From Leifsonia sp. PS1209 (GTDB taxonomy: Bacteria; Actinomycetota; Actinomycetes; Actinomycetales; Microbacteriaceae), in contig NZ_CP051154.1 in NCBI RefSeq assembly GCF_012317045.1, positions 3,534,001 through 3,598,000 on the forward strand: a DNA stretch of 64,000 nt, read 5' to 3'. Below the pieces are notes generated by a model. That model did no database searches, was not told the origin of the DNA, and saw nothing but the letters and a program-made list of their open reading frames with translations. Made by a program: the position numbers and the translations under genes. Positions 34,828 through 42,668 of the stretch are shown in pieces (the stretch's first letter is position 1; every line of letters starts with the position of its first letter).

Positions 34828-34879
34828 CGTCGGCGACGCCTGAGCGCTAGCCTGGCGCCATCGAGGGAAGGGGCCGGCG

Positions 34880-36022
34880 ATGAGCGACGAGACGAGGGGC
34901 GCGACGCCGCCCGGTGACGACGGTCTCAGCAACACCCCATCCGTCACCCCATCCGGCACCCCCTCCGCCACCGGCCGCGCCTGGCTGATCGCCGGCTTCG
35001 TGACCGCCGCAGCCCTCATCCTGATCGCCGGCGGTTTCATCGCCGGGACCGTCACCACCGTCGCGCTCTCCTCCGGTGCGGCCGGCAGCTGCAACGCCGC
35101 CGCGGTCGCCGACCGGGTGCTGCCGAGCATCGTCACCATCAACGTCGTCGGCGCGACGGGTTCGGGGACGGGCAGCGGGCAGGTCATCAGCAGCGACGGC
35201 TACATCCTCACCAACAACCACGTCATCTCCCCCGCCGCCTCCGGCGGGAAGCTGACCGTGCGGTTCAGCGACGGCCACACCGCAGACGCCACCCTCACCG
35301 GCCGCGACCCGAAGACCGACCTCGCCGTCATCAAGGTGGAGGACGAGAAGTCGCTGTCCGTGATCGCCATCGGCGACTCCGGCCGCCTCGTGGTCGGGGA
35401 GCCCGTGGTCGCCCTCGGCGCCCCGCTCGGCCTGTCGAGCACGGTCACCGCTGGCATCGTGAGCGCGCTCGGCCGCACCGTTCCCGTGCCGAGCGACGAC
35501 GATCGCAACGCCATCCTGGTGGGTGCCATCCAGACGGACGCGTCGATCAATCCCGGCAACTCCGGCGGCGCGCTCGTCGACTGCGACGGCCGCCTGGTCG
35601 GCGTCAACTCGGCCATCGCGACCGTTCCCGGCGAGGACGGCCAGCGCAGCACCGGCAGCGTCGGGATCGGGTTCGCCGTCCCGCAGGCGCTGGCCATGCC
35701 GATCGCGAAGGAGCTCATCGACACCGGCAGTGTCAGTTACCCGACAGCCGGGCTGGATGCGGTCCCCATCCCGCACGCGGTCGCCCAGCACTACGGGTTG
35801 AGCGACGGATTGTTCGTCCAGTCGGTGGTCCGCGGAGGCCCAGCCGCGAGCGCGGGCATCCGTCCCGGCGACATCATCACCACCATCGACGGAGCGCCGG
35901 CGGTCAGCATCGACGTGCTCACCGCCATCCAGGTCACCAGCAAGCCGGGCGACACCGTGAAGGTCGAGTTCGAGCGCGCGGGCGAGCGCCGCACCACGAC
36001 GGTGACGCTCGCGGAGGGGTAG
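34880..36022 (+). CDS. HtrA/DegP-like S1C serine protease with PDZ domain
   Basis: A 380-residue membrane-anchored protease. Residues 1-33 are a short cytoplasmic Ser/Thr/Pro-rich region, a membrane helix spans about 34-62, and the trypsin-like domain follows with the triad His114 (TNNHVIS), Asp147 (KTDLAV) and Ser228 (GNSGGAL). A C-terminal PDZ domain (about 290-375) has GLFVQSVVRGGPAASAGIRPGDII. It degrades or refolds damaged proteins outside the membrane, as MucD/HtrA in other actinobacteria. Converges with the IclR gene with a 3-nt gap. Confidence 0.95.
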   Translation: MSDETRGATPPGDDGLSNTPSVTPSGTPSATGRAWLIAGFVTAAALILIAGGFIAGTVTTVALSSGAAGSCNAAAVADRVLPSIVTINVVGATGSGTGSGQVISSDGYILTNNHVISPAASGGKLTVRFSDGHTADATLTGRDPKTDLAVIKVEDEKSLSVIAIGDSGRLVVGEPVVALGAPLGLSSTVTAGIVSALGRTVPVPSDDDRNAILVGAIQTDASINPGNSGGALVDCDGRLVGVNSAIATVPGEDGQRSTGSVGIGFAVPQALAMPIAKELIDTGSVSYPTAGLDAVPIPHAVAQHYGLSDGLFVQSVVRGGPAASAGIRPGDIITTIDGAPAVSIDVLTAIQVTSKPGDTVKVEFERAGERRTTTVTLAEG

Positions 36023-36025
36023 CGG

Positions 36026-36784
36026 TCAGCTGCCCCGGATGCGCCGCGACAGCTCCGCGGCCGCGTCCGCCACCCGGGAGGCCAGCGCATCCCACTGGTT
36101 CCGCGCTATATTCTCTCGCGGGAATGTGACGGCGATTCCCGCCGCCGGCCACCCGGCGTGGTCGCGCACGGGCACCGCGACCGAGGCGAAGCCGGGCGTC
36201 ACCTCGCCGTCTTCGGTCGCGTAGCCGCGCTCGCGCACTTCGGCGACGACCCGCTTCAACTCTCCGTAGGTGTGCGGACCCGCGCCGGTGCGGTCTTCGA
36301 ACGCGGCAGCATCCGGATAGAGCGCGCGCAGCTGTCCGGCCGGGAGCGTGGCGAGCAACGCCCTGCCGCTCGCGGTGAGGTGACTCGGCAGGCGGACGCC
36401 CACATCCGTCACCAGACGCGGGCGGCGCGGCGCGCGCTCCTCGACGATGTAGACGACGTCTCGCCCGTGCAGCACGGCCACGTGCCCCGACTCGCCGATC
36501 CCGTCGACCAGCGAAGCCAGGATCGGACGGCCCAGCCTGCTCAGCGGCTCCTGCCGCGAGAACGCCGAGCTGAGCTCGTACGCGGCGACCCCGAGCCCGT
36601 ACCGCTTCGCCTCCGGGAAGTGCAGCACGAACCCGTGATCGCCCAGCACCGTCAGCAGGTGGTAGACCGTCGACCGTGGCAGCCCCAGCGCCGCGGCCAC
36701 CGTCGCCGCCGGCACCGGCCCGCGCTGCGCGCTCAAGTACTCCAGTATCCGCAGCGTGTTCTCCGCCGCCGGCACCTTACTCAC
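36026..36784 (-). CDS. IclR family regulator, probable hut regulator
   Basis: A 252-residue IclR-type protein. The winged helix-turn-helix covers about residues 5-70 (ENTLRILEYLSAQRGPVPAATVAAALGLPRSTVYHLLTVLGDHG) and the effector domain follows with LPSHLTASGRALLATLP and the C-terminal PGFASVAVPVRDHAGWPAAGIAV. The GTG at 36784 has GGGGAGGGG close upstream; a longer reading to 36829 is less likely. Divergent from hutHUI, so it probably controls histidine degradation through a site in the shared promoter. Confidence 0.92.
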   Translation of the reverse strand: MSKVPAAENTLRILEYLSAQRGPVPAATVAAALGLPRSTVYHLLTVLGDHGFVLHFPEAKRYGLGVAAYELSSAFSRQEPLSRLGRPILASLVDGIGESGHVAVLHGRDVVYIVEERAPRRPRLVTDVGVRLPSHLTASGRALLATLPAGQLRALYPDAAAFEDRTGAGPHTYGELKRVVAEVRERGYATEDGEVTPGFASVAVPVRDHAGWPAAGIAVTFPRENIARNQWDALASRVADAAAELSRRIRGS

Positions 36785-36827
36785 GCGCCCCTCCCCTTCC
36801 GTCTGTCCGTCCTCCCGCACCTCAAAC

Positions 36828-36891
36828 AATCGAGTCCGAACTTATGCACGCGACACGCCGGGTTCGGGCGTGAACAACTTCGGACTCGATT
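36828..36891. repeat. Intergenic hairpin repeat, family 2, copy A
   Basis: A 64-nt element whose ends are a perfect 13-bp inverted repeat, AATCGAGTCCGAA with TTCGGACTCGATT. Inside is a second short stem (CACGC with GCGTG) around CGACACGCCGGG. The copy at 50068-50131, read on the other strand, has the same length and about 81% identity, and its arm differences are compensatory. It lies between the IclR gene and the hut operon. Confidence 0.8.
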
Positions 36892-36902
36892 TCTGCGCCG
36901 CG

Positions 36903-36919
36903 GGTATGTCTGGGATACC
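36903..36919 (+). promoter_or_regulatory. Candidate IclR operator upstream of hutH
   Basis: GGTATGTCTGGGATACC is a 5-bp inverted repeat with a 7-nt centre (GGTAT and ATACC), 58 nt before hutH. Its size and location fit an IclR-type operator; assignment is inferred. Confidence 0.5.
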
Positions 36920-36977
36920 GGACGGGGATGACTCTACAGCCGGGACGCGCGCCCGCGCGAGGGAGTGAGATCGGATC

Positions 36978-38525
36978 ATGCTCCACACCACGCACACCGT
37001 CACCGTCGGCGCCCATCCGCTCAGCGTCGCCGATGTGGTCGCCGTCGCCCGCCACGGCGCGGACATCGTCCTCGAACCGGAGTCCCTCGACCAGGTCGAA
37101 GCCTCGCGCGCCATCGTCGAAGCCCTCGCCGACGACGTCGAACCGCACTACGGCATCTCCACCGGGTTCGGCGCGCTCGCGACCACGTTCATCCCGAGCG
37201 ACCGCCGTGCCCAGCTGCAGGCGAGCCTGGTCCGTTCGCACGCTGCCGGCTCCGGCCCCGAGGTCGAGCGCGAGGTCGTCCGCGCGCTCATGCTGCTGCG
37301 CCTGTCCACCCTGATGACCGGCCGCACCGGCGCCCAGCGCACCACCGTCGAGACGTACGCCGCCCTGCTCAACGCGGGCATCACCCCGGTCGTGCGGGAG
37401 TACGGCTCTCTCGGCTGCTCCGGCGACCTCGCACCGCTGGCCCACTGCGCCCTCGCGGCGATGGGCGAAGGCCAGGTGCGGGTCGACGGAGAGCTGCTGG
37501 ACGCATCCACAGCCCTGGCTGCTGCGGGAATCACCCCGGTCGTCCTCGCCGAGAAGGAGGGCCTGGCGCTCATCAACGGCACCGACGGGATGCTCGGGAT
37601 GCTCGCCCTCGCGATCCACGACCTCACCGCGCTGCTCCGCACGGCAGACATCGCCGCGGCGATGAGCGTGGAGGCCCTGCTCGGCACGGACGCCGTCTTC
37701 GCCGAGGACCTGCAGCGGTTGCGCCCGCAGCACGGCCAGTCCGTCGCCGCCGCGAACCTGCGCTCGCTGCTCACCGGGTCTCCGATGGTCGCCAGCCACA
37801 AGGGTCCGGAGTGCACCAGGGTGCAGGATGCGTACTCGCTACGCTGCGCCCCGCAGGTGCACGGTGGCGCGCGCGACACTCTCGCGCACGCCACCATCGT
37901 CGCCGAGCGCGAACTCGCCTCCGCGATCGACAACCCGGTGCTCACCCTCGACGGCCGGGTCGAGTCCAACGGCAACTTCCACGGGGCGCCGGTCGCGTAC
38001 GTGCTCGACTTCCTGGCGATCGTCGCCGCCGATGTTGCCAGCATGTCGGAGCGTCGCACGGACCGGTTCCTCGACCCCGCCCGCAACCAGGGCCTCACCC
38101 CGTTCCTCGCGCACGAGGTCGGCGTCGACTCCGGGCTGATGATCGCGCAGTACACCGCGGCGGGCATCGTCTCCGAGTTGAAGCGGCTGGCGTCCCCGGC
38201 GTCCGTCGACTCCATCCCGTCGTCCGCGATGCAGGAGGACCACGTCTCGATGGGCTGGGCGGCGGCCCGCAAGCTGCGCCGCTCGGTCGACGGCCTCGGC
38301 AGGGTGCTCGCGATCGAGATCATGACGGCCGCGCGCGGCGCAGACCTGCGTCGGCCGCTCCTCCCCGGTGCGGCCACCGGGGCCGTCATCGCCGAGGTGC
38401 GCGACGTGGTCGCGGGACCGGGATCCGACCGCTACCTGTCGCCGGAGATCGAGGCGGTCGTCGCGCTCGTACAGTCCGGCCGCGTGCTCGCAGCGGTGGA
38501 GAGCGTCACAGGGCCGCTCGGCTGA
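36978..38525 (+). CDS. hutH: Histidine ammonia-lyase
   Basis: A 515-residue enzyme catalysing L-histidine to urocanate and ammonia, first step of histidine utilisation. It opens with an [16 protein letters not shown] strand, has [12 protein letters not shown], and the MIO-forming segment [14 protein letters not shown] with Cys147-Ser148-Gly149. The usual triad is Ala-Ser-Gly; the Cys variant is known from actinobacterial enzymes and should still cyclise. Active-site regions SNGNFHG and [15 protein letters not shown] are intact. Length fits the family (about 510). Followed by hutU after 50 nt. Confidence 0.96.
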   Translation: MLHTTHTVTVGAHPLSVADVVAVARHGADIVLEPESLDQVEASRAIVEALADDVEPHYGISTGFGALATTFIPSDRRAQLQASLVRSHAAGSGPEVEREVVRALMLLRLSTLMTGRTGAQRTTVETYAALLNAGITPVVREYGSLGCSGDLAPLAHCALAAMGEGQVRVDGELLDASTALAAAGITPVVLAEKEGLALINGTDGMLGMLALAIHDLTALLRTADIAAAMSVEALLGTDAVFAEDLQRLRPQHGQSVAAANLRSLLTGSPMVASHKGPECTRVQDAYSLRCAPQVHGGARDTLAHATIVAERELASAIDNPVLTLDGRVESNGNFHGAPVAYVLDFLAIVAADVASMSERRTDRFLDPARNQGLTPFLAHEVGVDSGLMIAQYTAAGIVSELKRLASPASVDSIPSSAMQEDHVSMGWAAARKLRRSVDGLGRVLAIEIMTAARGADLRRPLLPGAATGAVIAEVRDVVAGPGSDRYLSPEIEAVVALVQSGRVLAAVESVTGPLG

Positions 38526-38575
38526 GCCCATCCATATCCACCACCGACTTTCCGCTCACCGACGAGGAGACAGCA

Positions 38576-40231
38576 ATGCAGGGAGCACGAGAGGTCCGCG
38601 CCCCGCGCGGCACCACCATCAGCGCGAAGAGCTGGCAGACCGAGGCGCCGCTCCGGATGCTCATGAACAACCTCGACCCGGACGTCGCCGAGCGCCCGGA
38701 CGACCTGGTCGTCTACGGGGGCACCGGCCGCGCGGCGCGCAGCTGGGAGGCGTTCGACGCGATCGTCCGCACCCTGCGCGACCTGGAACCGGATGAGACG
38801 CTGCTCGTGCAGTCCGGCAAGCCGGTCGGCGTCTTCCGCACCCACGAGTGGGCTCCGCGCGTGCTGATCGCCAACTCGAACCTCGTCGGCGACTGGGCCA
38901 CCTGGCCGGAGTTCCGCCGCCTCGAGGCGCTGGGCCTCACGATGTACGGCCAGATGACGGCCGGATCGTGGATCTACATCGGCACCCAGGGCATCCTGCA
39001 GGGCACGTACGAGACGTTCGCCGCCGTCGCGGCGAAGAGGTTTGACGGCACCCTGGCCGGCACGATCACCCTCACCGGCGGGGCGGGCGGCATGGGCGGA
39101 GCGCAGCCCCTCGCCGTGACCATGAACGAGGGCGTCGTGCTCATCGTGGACGTCGACGAGACCCGCCTGCAGCGTCGCATCGACCACGGCTACCTCGACG
39201 AGCTCGCCACCGGCCTGGACGACGCCGTCGCGCGGGTGGTCGCGGCGAAGGAGGCGCGCATCCCGTTGTCGGTGGGCCTCGTGGGCAACGCGGCGACGGT
39301 CTTCCCAGAGTTGCTGGCGCGCGGCGTGCCGATCGACGTGGTGACCGACCAGACCAGCGCGCACGACCCGCTCAGCTACCTGCCGGAGGGCTACACGGTG
39401 GAGGAGTGGCACGACGCGGCGGCGGCCGACCCGGAGGGCTTCACCACCGCATCCCGCGCGTCGATGGCCAAGCACGTGGAGGCGATGGTCGGATTCCAGG
39501 ATGCTGGCGCCGAGGTCTTCGACTACGGCAACTCGCTCCGCGCGGAGGCCCGGCTCGGTGGGTACGAGCGCGCGTTCGACTTCCCCGGCTTCGTGCCCGC
39601 ATACATCCGGCCACTGTTCGCGGAGGGCAAGGGACCGTTCCGCTGGGCGGCGCTCTCCGGGGACCCGGCCGATATCGCGGCGACCGACCGCGCCATCCTG
39701 GAGCTGTTCCCCGACGACGAGCACCTGCACCGCTGGATCACGCAGGCGAGCGAGAAGGTGCACTTCGAGGGCCTGCCCGCGCGCATCTGCTGGCTCGGCT
39801 ACAAGGAACGCCACCTGGCCGGCCTGAAGTTCAACGAGATGGTCGCGAGCGGCGAACTCTCCGCCCCCATCGCCATCGGCCGCGACCACCTCGACTCCGG
39901 CTCCGTCGCCTCCCCGTACCGCGAGACGGAGGCGATGGCGGACGGCTCGGACGCGATCGCCGACTGGCCGCTGCTCAACGCCCTGCTGAACACCGCATCC
40001 GGCGCCACCTGGGTGTCCATCCACCACGGAGGCGGCGTCGGCATCGGCCGGTCCATCCACGCCGGACAGGTGATCGTCGCCGACGGCACGCCGCTCGCCG
40101 CCGAGAAGATCGAGCGCGTGCTGGTCAACGACCCGGGCACGGGCGTGATGCGGCACGTGGATGCCGGGTACGAGCGGGCGGTGGAGGTCGCGGAAGAACG
40201 CGGCCTGCGCATCCCGATGCGGGAGGGGTGA
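38576..40231 (+). CDS. hutU: Urocanate hydratase
   Basis: A 551-residue urocanase converting urocanate to 4-imidazolone-5-propanoate with tightly bound NAD. Signature stretches include [42 protein letters not shown], the NAD-loop [29 protein letters not shown] and DYGNSLR. Start ATG at [12 protein letters not shown] has GAGGAG nearby. Length is normal. Coupled with hutI, whose start is 2 nt beyond its stop. Confidence 0.97.
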   Translation: MQGAREVRAPRGTTISAKSWQTEAPLRMLMNNLDPDVAERPDDLVVYGGTGRAARSWEAFDAIVRTLRDLEPDETLLVQSGKPVGVFRTHEWAPRVLIANSNLVGDWATWPEFRRLEALGLTMYGQMTAGSWIYIGTQGILQGTYETFAAVAAKRFDGTLAGTITLTGGAGGMGGAQPLAVTMNEGVVLIVDVDETRLQRRIDHGYLDELATGLDDAVARVVAAKEARIPLSVGLVGNAATVFPELLARGVPIDVVTDQTSAHDPLSYLPEGYTVEEWHDAAAADPEGFTTASRASMAKHVEAMVGFQDAGAEVFDYGNSLRAEARLGGYERAFDFPGFVPAYIRPLFAEGKGPFRWAALSGDPADIAATDRAILELFPDDEHLHRWITQASEKVHFEGLPARICWLGYKERHLAGLKFNEMVASGELSAPIAIGRDHLDSGSVASPYRETEAMADGSDAIADWPLLNALLNTASGATWVSIHHGGGVGIGRSIHAGQVIVADGTPLAAEKIERVLVNDPGTGVMRHVDAGYERAVEVAEERGLRIPMREG

Positions 40232-40233
40232 GG

Positions 40234-41457
40234 ATGCGTACCGTTGGTGGTGCTGTGGGTGGTGCGGGTTCATCCACCCTGCTCGTGACCGGAATCGGCG
40301 AGCTGGTCACCAACGATCCGGCCAGGCCCGGGATGCTCGGGCTCGTGCCGTCTGCATCCCTCCTGGTGGCCGATGGCCGCGTGGTGTGGGCGGGCGCATC
40401 CGGTGCACTGCCCCCGGATTCCGCAGACCTGGCCGCCACCGCCGAGGTGCTGGACGTCGGCGGGGCAGCGGTCATCCCGGGTTTCGTCGACAGCCACACG
40501 CACCTCGTCTTCGGCGGTGACAGGGCCGCCGAGTTCGAGGCGAGGATGTCCGGGCAGCCGTATACCGCCGGCGGCATACGCAGCACGGTGGCTGCCACGC
40601 GCGCCGCCACGGACGCCGAGCTGTCCTCCCGCCTCGACGCCTTCGTGGCCGAGTTGCACGCTCAGGGCACCACGACCTTCGAGATCAAGAGCGGCTACGG
40701 CCTCACGGTCGACGACGAGGCCAGACTGCTGCGCCTCGCCGAACGCGTGACGCCGGAGACCACGTTCCTCGGCGCCCACGTCGTCCCGGCCGAGTACGCC
40801 GACGATCCCGAGGCATACGTCGAACTGGTCGTCGGCCCGATGCTCGACGCGTGCGCACCCCACGCACGCTGGATCGACGTGTTCTGCGAGACGGGCGCCT
40901 TCACGCCGGAGCAGTCCCGCCGCATCCTGTCGGCCGGCGCATCCCGCGGGCTCGGCGTGCGCGTCCACGCCAGCCAGCTCGCCCCCGGCCTCGGCGTCGC
41001 CGTCGCGGTCTCCCTCGACGCGGCGAGCGTCGACCACTGCACCCACCTCACGCCCGACGACATCGCCCGGCTGGCCGCCTCCCGCACGGTCGCGACGCTG
41101 CTGCCCGGCGTCGAGTTCTCCACCCGCCAGCCGTACCCGGATGCGCGCCGCCTCCTCGACGCGGGCGTCACCGTGGCCCTGGCGAGCGACTGCAACCCCG
41201 GCTCGTCGTTCACGTCGTCGATGCCGTTCTGCATCGCCGTCGCGGTGCGCGACATGGGGATGACGCCCGCCGAGGCGCTGTGGGCGGCGACCGCAGGAGG
41301 CGCTGCCGCGTTGCGCCGCGACGACGTCGGACACCTCGCGCCGGGCGCCCGTGCCGACTTCGCGGTGCTGCGCGCGCCCGGGTACGTGCACATGGCGTAC
41401 CGGCCAGGGGTGCCGCTGGTGGCGGCCACGTATCGGGCCGGGGTGCGGGTGGGGTGA
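40234..41457 (+). CDS. hutI: Imidazolonepropionase
   Basis: A 407-residue amidohydrolase that opens the imidazolone ring to formiminoglutamate. The metal-binding D-x-H-x-H appears as [11 protein letters not shown] near residue 88, the substrate segment [10 protein letters not shown] near 150, further histidines in [16 protein letters not shown] and DHCTHL, and the catalytic Asp in [10 protein letters not shown] near 318. ATG preceded by GGGAGGGGTGAGG. Last of the three same-strand hut genes. Confidence 0.96.
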   Translation: MRTVGGAVGGAGSSTLLVTGIGELVTNDPARPGMLGLVPSASLLVADGRVVWAGASGALPPDSADLAATAEVLDVGGAAVIPGFVDSHTHLVFGGDRAAEFEARMSGQPYTAGGIRSTVAATRAATDAELSSRLDAFVAELHAQGTTTFEIKSGYGLTVDDEARLLRLAERVTPETTFLGAHVVPAEYADDPEAYVELVVGPMLDACAPHARWIDVFCETGAFTPEQSRRILSAGASRGLGVRVHASQLAPGLGVAVAVSLDAASVDHCTHLTPDDIARLAASRTVATLLPGVEFSTRQPYPDARRLLDAGVTVALASDCNPGSSFTSSMPFCIAVAVRDMGMTPAEALWAATAGGAAALRRDDVGHLAPGARADFAVLRAPGYVHMAYRPGVPLVAATYRAGVRVG

Positions 41458-41480
41458 CGGGCGCGCTGCTCGGGTGAACC

Positions 41481-42392
41481 TCAGCCGCGCAGCGCCAGCC
41501 CCGCCGCGACCTCCAGCACTAGCAGCGCCGCCAGCCGGACGGTGCGTCCATCCGGGGCGTCGGCCGTCGCATCCACCTCGGCGACGTCCGCTGAGCGCAC
41601 GGCCCGGGATGCGCCCGCCAGCCTGGCGAAACGCCGCAGCTCCCACGCGGCCAGTCCTCCCGGCACCGACGCCGGGCAGCCGGGCGCGACCGACCGGTCG
41701 CACACATCCACGTCCAGGTCGACGTGCACCGGCCCGCCGGCCGCGCCGGCGATCTCGAGCGCCTCGGCCATCACGTCGTCGATCGGCCGCGCGTGCAGCG
41801 CATCCCGGGGCACGACCGTGATGCCGTACGCCTCCGCCCGCGCTGCGTACGCGGGCGAGTTCGCGAAGTCGGCGATCCCGATCTGCACCACTCTCCGGCC
41901 GTCCAGCCCGGCCTCGACCAGCCGGCGCACGGGCGACCCGTTGGAGACGCCGTCGCGCAGGTCGTGGTGCGCGTCGAGCGTGATCAGCCCGGCGGTCGGC
42001 AGCGCGTCGCCCCAGGCGCCGAGGGCGGCGGGAACGGTGAGCGCGTTGTCTCCCCCCACCGCAACGGTGACGCGCGACCGGCTGACCGCGTCCGCCATCG
42101 CGGCGATGGCGCGCCCTTCGCCCTCCGGCCCGTCGGGTTCGTCGACGTCGCCGGCGTCGGCGAACGCCAGCCGCTCCACCTCAGACCCCGGCACGAACGC
42201 CGCGTAGTAGCGCACCGCCTCCCGAACCGCTGCCGGCGTCTCCCCCGCTCCGGTCGCCGACAGCGACGTGCGCCAGGTCGGAATGCCGAGAAACGCCAGA
42301 TCGACCGCCTCATCGCCGGGGATGCCGTCAAGCGACGGCCACGCCCCAGCGCGGGGCCATAGGGGGTCGACGGACAGCTGACGCGTGCTCAT
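41481..42392 (-). CDS. hutG: Arginase-family protein, probable formimidoylglutamase
   Basis: A 303-residue ureohydrolase-fold protein that converges on hutI and most likely hydrolyses formiminoglutamate to glutamate and formamide. Manganese motifs: DAHHDLRD (Asp140, His142, Asp144) and DVDVCD (Asp227, Asp229, Asp232). The first motif reads GGDNALT, with Asn116 where most family members have a His ligand, and the usual Pro after the last Asp is replaced by Arg. Context, more than the motif, supports the hutG call. Not in the same transcript as hutHUI. Confidence 0.82.
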   Translation of the reverse strand: MSTRQLSVDPLWPRAGAWPSLDGIPGDEAVDLAFLGIPTWRTSLSATGAGETPAAVREAVRYYAAFVPGSEVERLAFADAGDVDEPDGPEGEGRAIAAMADAVSRSRVTVAVGGDNALTVPAALGAWGDALPTAGLITLDAHHDLRDGVSNGSPVRRLVEAGLDGRRVVQIGIADFANSPAYAARAEAYGITVVPRDALHARPIDDVMAEALEIAGAAGGPVHVDLDVDVCDRSVAPGCPASVPGGLAAWELRRFARLAGASRAVRSADVAEVDATADAPDGRTVRLAALLVLEVAAGLALRG

Positions 42393-42473
42393 ACCGCGAC
42401 GCTAGCAACCCGGTCGCTCCTCCGGGCGGTGGGGCGGCGCCCCGCGTCTGGTATCTCGGACGCGACCCTCTCC

Positions 42474-42533
42474 GCGAGATGCCAGTAACTGCGCCGCATC
42501 CCGGGCGTTTCGCGACAGTTACTGGCATCTCGC
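42474..42533. repeat. Intergenic hairpin repeat, family 1, copy 2
   Basis: Arms 42476-42496 and 42511-42531 around the invariant loop CATCCCGGGCGTTT. The outer 16 bp pair perfectly (GAGATGCCAGTAACTG); the five loop-proximal bases of the left arm are scrambled (CGCCG for TCGCG). Just upstream, at about 42449-42460, the string CTGGTATCTCGG matches the right arm of copy 1 and may be a relic of another copy. Confidence 0.85.
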
Positions 42534-42580
42534 GCGCGCGGGAGGCGCGGGAGCCAGTGGATGCGAGAACCGGCCGGATG

Positions 42581-42622
42581 CGAGACCCCGGGCACGAGAC
42601 CCCGGGCACGAGACCCCGGGCG
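42581..42622. repeat. Three tandem 14-bp units
   Basis: CGAGACCCCGGGCA repeated three times head to tail, the last unit truncated, preceded by a looser GGATGCGAGA copy. Located between a hairpin repeat and the terminator of the RND gene. No coding role; probably replication slippage. Confidence 0.75.
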
Positions 42623-42627
42623 CGCGC

Positions 42628-42661
42628 GAACGGGCCGGACTCCGAGGAGTCCGGCCCGTTC
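42628..42661 (-). terminator. Terminator of the RND transporter gene
   Basis: A perfect 16-bp inverted repeat, GAACGGGCCGGACTCC with GGAGTCCGGCCCGTTC, separated by only two bases, 7 nt past the stop of the RND gene. Very stable; no T-run, as is usual in high-GC genomes. Confidence 0.8.
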
Positions 42662-42668
42662 GTGGCCG

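Noticed and set aside
42449..42460. A fourth full copy of hairpin family 1 just upstream of copy 2.
   Set aside because: Only a 12-nt match to one arm is present, without loop or second arm, so it is at most a relic.
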